DNA from: Scilla litardierei
Lineage: Eukaryota; Streptophyta; Magnoliopsida; Asparagales; Asparagaceae
DNA length: 64,000 nucleotides
Direction of reading: 5' to 3'
Assembly: GCA_030789695.1 (NCBI GenBank)
Contig: CM061140.1
Location: forward strand, 82,894,422 to 82,958,421
The position numbers and the translations under genes are program-made. This document shows, piece by piece, positions 33,022 through 42,866 of the stretch; the stretch's first letter is position 1, and each line of letters starts with the position of its first letter. Below the pieces are notes generated by a model. It did no database searches. It saw only the letters and a list, made by a program, of their open reading frames with translations, and had not been told where the DNA came from.

Positions 33022-34720
33022 TGTAGTGCCCTGCGTAACTACTGCACACGTACTAGAGGTGGGGTGAATAGTATTTTAAAATAATCAAGAGAGTTATTCC
33101 TAATTATTGTGCAAACATACAAACAACAATACAGAATAGACTACAAACAACAAGAATAGACAACGCAAACAAAGCATGTAACGGGTTCGGATCCACCCAA
33201 GTCTTCCCGACTTGTTCACGGTGATCCTACGTCCCAACCACCCGGATCCCCTCCGGATACTTGAGTTAGAAACCAGTAACCCAAGATTTTGCACTATGAA
33301 ATTCTTGTAGAAAAACCTCTACAAGACCAAATTATACACAATGGAATTGTGACTCCCACAACCCGGGATCACAAACTCTCTCACAACCGAGAGACAAACT
33401 CAAATAACAAATGAGATGAAATAATGAAACACTTACCACAAAATCCTATGCCTTGAGTAAATCTTACCAAATTAAGGCAAAGAGGATTTTGGGGAAGAAG
33501 ATGTCACCAAACCGAAGCTCCACTAATATGATCAGCGATCGAAGGCTAGGATGGAGGATGGTGACTAGAATCAAGCTCTTGGCTTGAATGGCTCACAATC
33601 AATGAATCTCTCTTTGGAAAATGAGAAGAGATAGATTTAGAATGGAGTTGATTTGATTCTCTTTGATTTCTCTAAATCCCAAAATATGCAGCCTTGAATA
33701 CAAGGAAAGAACCCCTCCAAGTATATATAGGATAGAGGAAAGAGAGAGGAAAAATCGTGGCAATTAATGCTCCAACGGCTCTATTCTGAAGCAGACTAGT
33801 CGGTCAAAGAAGGATCACTGACTGACTAGTTCCTCAACTAGTCAGTTGGTGATTCAACATGAACCGACTAACTGGAGAACAGCCAAAAGAGAAAGTTCAG
33901 ACATAAAGAACTAGTCGGTCTAAGAAGACATGTCAACCGACTAGTTTCACAACTAGTCGGTCGGTGAGTGTTCTTTGACCGACTAAGAGTCAAAATAGTA
34001 TAGGCTGAAATCAAGTTGAACTAGTTGGTCTGAGAACAAATTCCAACCGACTAGTTTCTCAACTAGTCGGTCGACAAACGTTCTTAGACCGACTAACTCG
34101 AAACAGTAGCTCAGGCAGAAATGAGGCAATGATAACTAGTCGGTCTGAGAAGCATTCCTAACCGACTAGATCGTCATCTAGTCGGTCGGTGAAACTTCTT
34201 TGACCGACTAATTGATCAACAGTGCCAGGCTGAATTGAGCAATGACATCTAGTCGGTTCAAGAGGAATTGCCGACCGACTAGATCATCATCTAGTCGGTT
34301 GGTTCTTCTACTTGAACAACTAAGATGCACTAGAAGCCGAGGGAAGAAGCGATAGGCTTCGGGAAAGTTTCTAATGGCTTCTAAGATAATTCTAGCTCTA
34401 AGATATGAGCGACAAGAAGATTATAATGTAAGTCCTACTCAAGACTTAACATTCTATTCTATGAAGCTAGAAGACATTAAATTAAACATGACGAACCGTC
34501 TTCAAAGCTTCAATCTTCTCTTTTGACTTCAATAATGCTCCTTGAGCTTCAACGAAGCTTCAGGCACACGATCACGCGTATTGAGAAGTCTTGAGACGTC
34601 GCTTTTGATGTACGTGGTATTTTGGCTACGATCTCCATAACTGCGCTCACAAAGAAGTTAGTTCACGATATTTATGTTTGCTCATCATCAAAACCAAATC
34701 CGGGGAATCAATACTCAACG
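33022..34720 (-). repeat. Element 2 5' LTR
   Basis: 1,699 bp. Hairpin array at 33794-34323. Its outer terminus (plus ...CTCAACG) should be ...CTCAACA, so the terminal TG on the element strand has become CG. Confidence 0.92.
33722..33729 (-). promoter_or_regulatory. Probable TATA box of element 2 5' LTR
   Basis: TATATATA followed on the minus strand by CTTGGAGGGG, in the middle third of the LTR downstream of the hairpin array. The counterpart at 28726-28733 is in the 3' LTR. Element 1 has TTTAAATA at the matching place. Confidence 0.45.
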
Positions 34721-34725
34721 CTACT

Positions 34726-35493
34726 ATGGGTTAGAAATAGAGGGTTGCTTATGCACTTGCAACCCCATTTTTATTTTTGGGAATTATCGGTGCACCCAAA
34801 TTGGGCCTGATTACTGTTTTTGCAATACCAACCCTTTGTACTCTACCTATTTCAGCTACATACCTTTATAATCGTATTTCAATAAAAACATCATGTGACA
34901 CAAGACACAGATGTTTATGATTATCAATAATTAACAGTATAAATGTGAGATAAATTGGTGGTGAGCAGCTAAGTGTTTCAGATCCATGTTATTCTTGCAA
35001 TAGCTATATGATCACTTAGGTATTAAATAGTTATCTATTGCATGTGGGGTTTGAATATCATATCAATAAATATTTGTTTCAGTTCTGGATGTTTTTTCAC
35101 ACGTATGTTTACATTGTTATATTTGTTATTCTTGATTATATTTTGGAGCCATTTCCTTCACTTGTCATGTACTTAGTTGTTGAAATCAATGATGGGATCT
35201 TTTCTTCATTTACAGAGCAGAAGGAAATGCTCATGCTACTTATTGTTTAGAAATGCTCAAGCTACTTGAATATATTTATTTTCATTTATACCAAATGTTC
35301 TACTTGATCATTTAGATGTACATGTTCGAGTATGCAAACTCATACTACTGATTGTTTCATGTCCGGGTAAAGTCATCCTCACTTTGGATGTTCTTTGTTC
35401 TGGAAATCAAATCCTAGTCGTTGTTCGCATTCTGATCTAGAAGTTTTTGTCTGTACAACTTGTACGATCCTGATGCCTCATATATATATTCAG
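34726..35493. other. CACTA interior, intron-like
   Basis: T-rich sequence without a recognisable exon. It probably belongs to the captured SpoU-type gene upstream of its last exon, but no coding match was found. Confidence 0.35.
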
Positions 35494-35680
35494 GCATTGG
35501 TCCTTGTACGAGAAAAGGATGGCATTCGTGTATAGATCATCCATATTCTAGATGCTTGTATGGAGATTCCTCAGCTTGGGATTATCAGATCACTGAATGT
35601 TCATGTCAGTGGCAGCATTGCTTTGTGGGAATATACTCAGCAACAAATATCGAAACAACCATTACTTTTAGCATAACTTC
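35494..35680 (+). pseudogene. Captured last exon of a SpoU/TARBP1-like RNA methyltransferase
   Basis: After a TTCAG acceptor the frame reads ALVLVREKDGIRV, an in-frame TAG, then [33 protein letters not shown] and TQQQ. The order [18 protein letters not shown] and A..LWEYT is the C-terminal SAM-binding knot of SpoU-family tRNA/rRNA ribose methyltransferases, closest in feel to the long plant TARBP1/Trm3 type. The rest of the protein is absent. The stop lies where relatives have Asp. I infer capture by the CACTA element. Confidence 0.85.
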
Positions 35681-38500
35681 ATTTCAACTTGTATGGTTAG
35701 TATCCACTTTTTATTCAAGAGAATATATCGCATGATGTCCTGTGTTACTTTTGTGTGGAATTGTTTTCCGTTTTCCATCAAGCTTTTTGTAATAAATGGT
35801 GGTGCAATTATTCATAGGGAACTGCTGTACCCTATAATAAGGAAAGACTGATGCAATTATTCGCATGATGTCCCGTGTTACTTGTTGCATTATTTCATTA
35901 GCTTATTTGTTTGGCTAAATGTTTGTAGCAATTATTTTTTCCCTAGGCCCTGTCTGTATGTAATTGCCTTGTTAAGACATCCAGTTCGATCATTTTATTT
36001 ATATGTGCCCGTTTGAATGTTCTGCTCAGGCAATTGCAGGATGCAGGAGAAACGATGGTTGGAAACACTTGCTGAGGGGGTGATTGAGCAGTATTCGGTA
36101 ATCCAATCGTTTCCTTATCTAATGAGCATAGCCATTAGTACTGTTCTTAATGAGCATAGCTATTAATGTTATTGCCGGCAGTTCATGTCAGAATTAAGTT
36201 CATGTTAGGTTTTAATTACATGAGTGCCCCTATCATTTAAATTTTGTCAAGTTCCTTGTAATTGTATATTATACAAAAAATCTTGTTGAAGTGTTTTGAC
36301 AACTTAGGATTTGTGCTCTCTGTTACCATTTTTATTTATTTGTTATTTATTATTTTTATTGAGGCAAGCTCTCGGTTACCTTTTTTCATTTCTTTCTTTA
36401 GTAGACTCCAACTTGAGTCTGATGGGGGGCATCATCTCACATCTTTAATGCATATCTTGAAGAAGCATGCTCAATGCCCTGAATCTTAATCACAAGCTCA
36501 TAAGGGGTGATGTCTCATTGAACCTTATCCAAAGTAACCATTATTATCAAATCCAGTTGCTATATGCAAAGACAACTTTTAGCAAAGATATTAGCGAAAC
36601 GAAACAACCATCAAAACCTCATTCGTTGCGGTAAACCTATATCTGATAGGAGGTCCTATTTCTTTGATGATTTTATACTGTTATGAACTTATATGTAATC
36701 TTTTTTTCTTCCATTCAATTTGCTTATTGTGTTTCTATATATTGTTAATGCCATGATCGTATGTTGTGACATGATTGTTAGGAGATCCTAAACTCAATTC
36801 ATGTGGATGAAACTATGAGTTTTCATAATATAGTTAAATGTCTTATAACTGATCATATGTCTTTTTTTATTTGTGCTTTTGTAGGTAAAGATAATAAAAT
36901 GTCTTGTAGAAATCATTGTTGTAGATATTTCTTTCAATCAGGTTGGTGGATTATGAATACATTGCTTTCCTGAAGAGGTGAGATTTTGGTTCTTTAAAAC
37001 ATCTGTTGAACTTTTGTTAGCAATGTATATGGCACTTCCTATGCTGTTCTGCCAACCATACTCCTTTCATGCAGATTGATCACTTAATAAATCAAAACCA
37101 TCTGTTCAATGGGAGTATTATATTAATAAACAAAGCCTGGTGTTACTATGAGAGCCGTATAATAGGTGCTGATCATGGGCTTATTTCTAGTATGCTCCGG
37201 AGATGTTGGTTCTTTACGTATTTCATGTGTTTAACAATTCTTTTGCTGGACCACTAGAGGTAATTTTTCTAACAGGTTGCTTTGTTATTACTTCAGTATT
37301 TGTGAATATGTTTCGTTACAGAGTGGATGCAGATATACTTCGCTAAAGATGAATATATAATATAAAAATTCCGGGTAAGCTAGACATTCCAGGGGAGCCA
37401 AAGAAAATACTTTATATTTTATTTCAGTAATATGAGTTTGCATACGATCAAACGATCTATTGTATAAAAAAAATAAGCTAATGTCACAACATCCTTTACT
37501 GTAGGAGCATAGCTAGCATTGAAACAAAGGCAGTACTTTTATTTTTGGATGAATGCACCACTCAAAACTATTTCAGAACCTAAACTATTCTGTTATTTTA
37601 TTTTTAGCATAGAAGATTTCTTACATTACAACAGCACTATTTTTGCAAGTGAAACGAAGCTTATTTGATCATTGACACGATCATTACAGATTTAACGGTC
37701 TCAAGATAATATAACTTTTTTCAATGATTCGATGGACGATCAAATAGGCTTGGTTTCACTTGTTTTTTGATGCATTCTGTTTTTATTATTGTGTGTATAT
37801 CACTCTCAAAAAATCAAAACTTGTAACCAAAATAAAAAAATCTCATGAAAATACGTTGCAAGCATTAGAAATGTCGGATTTGTGTTTGAACTAAGATTCC
37901 CATTACTAATGGATTGTGTTATAAAGTGATAGTTTTATTATTATTATATTATATAAAGATTGAGAAAAATTTATCAAGTTTCAGATTTGGATACGATTAT
38001 GCCTGAGTCATGACCTTGTCAGGATTTCATGTTCACATTCTAAATAAAAACCTGAAAATTGCCAAACCAATTGGGATGGGTTCTCATGTACCATATCAAT
38101 TTTAAATTTAACTTTCATGAAGTATTTTTCAACAATTTGCAATACAGTCCTTTCTAGTTTTAAACTTAGCTACACATGCAATCACCTGTCATTAGTATTT
38201 GTTACTTTTTGGGAATATCCATACATGTCATATTTTAGTTCTCACATATTATTTTTGGGTATCTGTGACCGTAGAACATAGCTTGTGGGCATTACCATGA
38301 TATCTCATCTTCAATAATGTAGGCAGTCTATATCCATTAGCTATTCAGAAGAATAAGAGCCACACAAAAAAACATTACAGTGTTTACTAAGAACATAAGC
38401 CCACTTATTTATTTTCAATTTTTGCTTCAGTAATCACGTCCGTAAGGCGGATCCGGTGGAGGATCGGAGGGTGGAGATATGAGGTGAGAGTTTAATTGTT
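35681..38500. other. CACTA interior, no gene recognised
   Basis: AT-rich with short open frames only. A brief smooth stretch at 36030-36110 (MQEKRWLETLAEGVIEQYS) might be a further captured exon but is not identified. Confidence 0.4.
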
Positions 38501-38528
38501 TTTTACTTGGTGTTTGGGGGGAGTGATG

Positions 38529-38745
38529 AGGGCCGAAGGGCTGTTATGATGAGATTGCGAGTTTACTCTGTATCGAAGGGGCCGATGGGCCGTTATATTG
38601 ATGTGTGGAAACTTTTTGTATTGAGTGGGCCGAGGGGCTATTATGTTGATGTGTGGAAACTTTTTGTATTAAATGGGCCAAGGGGCCGGTATGTTGATGG
38701 AAAACTTTTGTATGTTGAAAACTTTTCTATTGAGGTATGTTGATG
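38529..38745. repeat. Degenerate ~50-60-bp tandem repeat
   Basis: Three to four units beginning GGGCCGAGGGGC(T/C)(A/G)TTAT and continuing GTTGATGTGTGGAAACTTTTTG. An open frame runs through it (38507-38743) because the unit length is near a multiple of three. Confidence 0.8.
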
Positions 38746-38869
38746 TGTGTGGAAAGTTTGTATTTATATAGTTTCTTGGAATTTGTTGATGGATGAGAAT
38801 TTTTTAATAGGCTTTGTTGATATTGTTTATATATGGGAATTTTGATTGTGCATCGATGTTTCTATCTTG

Positions 38870-38870
<1 letters not shown>

Positions 38871-38915
<45 letters not shown>
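38871..38915. repeat. (TA)n microsatellite in CACTA
   Basis: About 22 TA units. Confidence 0.95.
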
Positions 38916-38917
<2 letters not shown>

Positions 38918-38974
38918 GATTTAGATTGTAAATGAATTTTTAAAAATTTTGGTTTTTTAAAAAATCAATAAACA

Positions 38975-39601
38975 CATTAGCCACGGACTGTCCATGGCTA
39001 ATATCTATCGCGGAAACTTTTCGCCATAGAGAATCCATAGCAAATAAAACAATTTTGCCACGGCATATCCGTGGCTAATGCAGGTTAGCCACGTTAAAGT
39101 TTTCGGAAATCATCCGTAGCGGATATATTTTTCCCACGCAATTTTTGTGGCAGTAGTTGGAACAATAGCCACAGAATATCTGTGGCTATAATAGTTTACC
39201 ACGAAATTTTTTTGAACTTTTCCGTAGCAAATAAACTTTTGCCACGGAATTTCCGTGGCTATTGTTCCAACTATTGCCACTGAATATCCGTGGCCAATGC
39301 AGTTTACCGTAGAAATTTTTTTTGAACTCGTCCATGGCAAATATACTTTTGCCACGGCTTATCCGTGGCAATAGGTTGAATAATTGCCACGGAATTTCTG
39401 AGGCTATAGTTCAGTGGCAAACTTTTCCGCCACGGAATTTCTTCCATTTGCCACGGATTTTTAGCATTTGTAACGCCACTTTTCCATACGGAACAATAGC
39501 CACGGAATTTATAAAAATCCGTGGCTATTGGGTATTAGCCACTGATTTTGGGGTATTAGCCACAGATTTGTCTGTGGCTAATGTCCAATTTTCCAATAGT
39601 G
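38975..39601. repeat. CACTA right end and subterminal repeats
   Basis: More than fifteen words such as TTAGCCACGGA, CCGTGGCTA and TTTGCCACGG alternate in both orientations over 620 bp, ending in CCAATAGTG. The array is longer than at the left end, as is common for CACTA elements. Confidence 0.92.
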
Positions 39602-40508
39602 TGCGGGCACACCCCTATGCCAAATACACTTCCTGGCTCGTGATCCAGAAGCGAGCACGGTGTTGTTGGTAAAAAACCATCGCTCGATACACGTGGAGGG
39701 GTAGGGTTAAGCGATCACTTGAGCGTAGAAGTGTGTCCGTACAGCCACTTCAGCCAAAAGGCGTAAACCCTATGTACATCGTGAATGCAAGTTAATCGTG
39801 AAATCGTGAATATTGTTTAGTAGCTCTCGCTACAACGTGTCATGCATTGGAAGTATCATGTTCCTTTTAACTGCTGCATTCATTGAGATAATATGCCATG
39901 TCATCTCGTTTTAATTGCTGCATTCATTAAATTATCATGTCATGTCATCGTCATTATTTTAGAACTGCTAGTTGTACTCTTTACTTTTACGTTTCCTTGC
40001 ACAAAAGTCTCCCTTCTCTTTTTGGAGATTTTTGCTGACATGTGCCATTTTCTCTTTGGGTGTCACATGTCAGGTTTTGAGCCTGGGTTAGTGGCTGAGG
40101 ACGACTAGCTGTTGACGTCCAGTTCGAGGACACCGGAGTTCTTCCCTTAGTCTCAGCTGGTGACTTTCTCTTAGTTGTTGTTAACCTTCCTAGTAGCTGC
40201 TGTTAGGTTATTCGGTGCGTAGCACCATTTCTTGTTTTAGTTTCGGCCATGCTTGGGCCTTTCTTTTTAGACTCTGTACTCTTCTTTATGACTATCTCTG
40301 TATGTTTGGAATAAAATATGTGGATGTTGAATGTTGGATAATTTTAATTGTCTATCTTTCTTTATTATTATTGTTCTTTCGTCATAATGCAAAGAACCTG
40401 CTAATGGATTAAATTACCAGACGCTTATCAGACTGTAGCTTCATAGCTCCAAGTCTGAGCGGACCTCTTCACGTCTCGCCTTCCATCCTTGGGAAGCGGG
40501 GCATGATA
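39602..40508 (+). mobile_element. Host gypsy LTR, segment D (3' end)
   Basis: Resumes after the CACTA target duplication TGC. Contains transcript-end-like sequence (AATAAAATATG near 40310) and ends GGAAGCGGGGCATGATA, a common ending of plant gypsy LTRs (expected ...CATGACA, here with one C-to-T change). Pairs with the TGTCATG start at 15079 to give short inverted LTR ends. Confidence 0.55.
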
Positions 40509-41290
40509 AATGCAAAATGACATTGACACTTCCGGGTTCCCATAAGATTTTTGGTCTTGTTCTCCATTTTCCTCTAGTGTGCCATATACTTTCTGCTTCT
40601 TTCACTTGCAAAGTAGAGTGTTAGGAGTCTATTGCCCAATGTACTAGTATTCGAAGCCTAGTCACAACCACAATCCCATGTGCTCTCCCGATTTCCTTTA
40701 TCAAATTAACAAGTGCCTCTTTACTTTTTAATGTTTGCATGGCTGTAAACTCAGTTGTATAATCTTGATGACCATATGAACTTTCTACATTATCCTGAAT
40801 TTTACATTAAACATACTAACATGTTAATTATAGAACATTAGGTAAAACTTTCTACATTACGGAAATTTATTACGGTATTATTGAAGAACATCGAGCAAAA
40901 ATTTCGCATCTTGCATTTTTGTTCATTATATTCAATTTTCTCAATATTATATAAATTCATCTTCTTTAGAATAATTTATCTGCATTAATTAACAACAATC
41001 AATTTTTATCAACAAAAAATTATCATTTACTGTATATCAATTAATTACTTACCAACTGTAACGCTCGCTATAATTACTTTTCGACAATTTTAGGACAAAA
41101 AATTCCCTAATTCTGTTGCTCACACATTTCTTCTTCTTTTGCTCTTTGAAGAAATCTTCAGATTTTTTGTTGTGCTCGACTAATTCTATAGAATTCTTCG
41201 GAAAATATCAAACCCTAGCTCCAAGATTTTCGAGCATTGTCTATTTGTTGACTAATGGCATATTCGCATTCACATACAGTGGTTTTATTC
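40509..41290. other. AT-rich flank, nothing recognised
   Basis: No coding, structural RNA or transposon end could be supported. Confidence 0.5.
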
Positions 41291-41982
41291 ACTGTTGTGC
41301 GCGGTGAGTGAGTAATTTTGTTAATGGATGTAAATTTCTCAACGCGCACAACATGCAAAAAATTTGATTGTTGTGCACGGTGAGTAATTTTTGATGAACT
41401 AGACTAGATTTACTCCCCGCACACAACCGGCAAAAATTTTGCCTGTTGTGCGCGGTGAGTAATTTATTTTTGAATGTTGTGCACGGCGAGTAATTTTAGT
41501 CCGATCATCAAAACTTACTCACTGTCCACAATAGGCAAAATTTTTGAATGCTATGCGCGATAAGTAAAAGTGTAAACATTGACATAAATTTCGCACCGCG
41601 CACACCATGCTAACCAAAAAAATTTGTTAAACACCTTTTACTCTCCGCACACATGGCAGTGGTATTTTTAGGGTTTTAAAGGGATTCATGTAGATCAGGT
41701 GCCACCTGATCTAATAGATCAGGTGGCACCTTATCTAATAGATCAGGTGCAAGACACAAAAAGGAGGGCACTATGGAAAGTGGAAGCCCCACATGAGCTT
41801 GTACTTTCCAACTTTATGTGTCTTGGCACCTGATTATTCTTTCTTTTAAATTGCACATGGGCTTGTACTTTCCAACTTTATGTGTCTTGCCATATGTAAA
41901 TATTGACAAAAATTTCTCACCGTGCACACTATGCTAACCAAAAAAATTTGTTAAACACTTTTTACTCTCTACACATATGGCA
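41291..41982. repeat. Array of GTTGTGCGCGGTGAGTAA motif in both orientations
   Basis: About twelve copies of an ~18-bp motif: forward forms near 41297, 41371, 41446, 41477 and 41549, reverse forms (TTACTC...GCACACAAC) near 41341, 41412, 41508, 41588, 41640, 41910 and 41960. The organisation resembles the subterminal transposase-binding arrays of CACTA elements, but no terminal CACTA motif or target duplication was found. Confidence 0.75.
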
Positions 41983-42078
41983 GTGGTATTTTTAGATTTT
42001 TTTAAGGGGATTCATGTAGATCAGGTGGCACCGTGCAAGACACAAAAAGGCGGGCCCATGAAAAGTACAAGCCCCACA
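41563..42078. repeat. Two direct copies of a ~200-bp segment, second one cut by the MULE
   Basis: Copy 1 (about 41563-41790) and copy 2 (about 41886-42078) share the ATGCTAACC(A)7 segment, CATGGCAGTGGTATTTTTAG, TTCATGTAGATCAGG and AAGACACAAAAAGG. Copy 1 contains a GATCAGGTG/CACCTGATC inverted repeat. Copy 2 stops at AGCCCCACA, where copy 1 continues, marking the MULE left boundary. Confidence 0.8.
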
Positions 42079-42426
42079 AAAAGGACGATTTTTGCATTTA
42101 GTCTAAATTTTAAAACATATTAAACAAAAAGACCAACTTAAAAACTATTTACAAAAACCGACCAACTTTGGTCCAGCTCAGCGCGCGCGTGTGGGGGCGG
42201 AGTAAAAGTTTGGATGCGGTTTGAAACAACGGCCAAATTGCGTTTTGGCCGCGGTTTCAAACCGCGTCCAAACTTGAAACGATAGGCAGCCGCCAGCGGC
42301 TGCCCCGTTTCTTTCTTCTTTCTTTCTTTCTTCTTTCTTTCTTCCTCGCCAAAACCCCCGGTATTTTCCTCCTCCTTTCTGTGATTGAAATCTCCCTCTT
42401 TCTCAAGTAATAATCTCATCAAGGAG
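42079..42426. repeat. MULE left terminal inverted repeat
   Basis: Contains a CGGTTTGAAAC / GTTTCAAACCG inverted pair, the word TTGGCCGCGGTTTCAAACC (42234-42252) and a (TTTC)n block. The motif GGCCGCGGTTTCAAACC recurs in the central hairpin at 45.5-45.7 kb. Confidence 0.7.
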
Positions 42427-42866
42427 TGAAAACCATCATTAGGTATGTTTCTTTTCATCTTTTTTTTCCTGATGATCATGTTTTCTAACAAATGTCAATG
42501 TGTTTAAGTGTTGATGAATTTTTTGTGGTGCTATTCTCTTGCCAACAAACTAATGATGAATTGAAATGCCATGTATGCACTTGGAATTCCATGTATGAAT
42601 TGAAATGCCAACAAACTAATTCTTAGGTGGTGTGTACATGATCTTGATGATTTATGCAATGATAACAATATTAGTTTATTGTAACAGTTATGGATGGCAA
42701 CCCATCTTCATGTTAGTTGCAACATTCATCATTAGCATCACCATCCAATTTTTTTTTCTTTTTCATATATCTTTTTTTCAATGAATTTTTTCTTTTTCCT
42801 TCACTGATTACTTTCCTTTTGAAAACTCATGGTGTGTTTCATCTTATAAATTTTTTTCAAGCAGAT

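Larger units (their letters stand above)
28006..34720 (-). mobile_element. Element 2: gag-only LTR retrotransposon, opposite orientation
   Basis: 6,715 bp flanked by CTACT (28001-28005 and 34721-34725). On the minus strand: 5' LTR 34720-33022, primer-binding site 33021-33004, gag 32993-30799, a non-coding tail with repeated GGGGGAG tracts, polypurine tract, 3' LTR 29725-28006. Same organisation as element 1 and also lacking pol. It is older: the LTRs differ by more substitutions and a ~22-bp deletion (33617-33620 region), the 5' LTR terminal TG reads CG, and gag carries a ~10-bp deletion. It lies inside the CACTA element. Confidence 0.92.
25953..39601. mobile_element. CACTA (En/Spm-type) DNA transposon with captured genes and nested retroelement
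   Basis: 13,649 bp with inverted ends: left CACTAGTAGAAAATGG, right (reverse complement) CACTATTGGAAAATTGG. It is flanked by the 3-bp duplication TGC (25950-25952 and 39602-39604). Both ends have subterminal arrays of GCCACGGA and TCCGTGGCTA words in both orientations, typical of CACTA transposase-binding regions. No transposase was recognised, so it is non-autonomous. It carries fragments of two host genes (26533-27011 and 35494-35680) and was later hit by element 2 (28006-34720); without that insert it would be about 6.9 kb. Confidence 0.93.
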
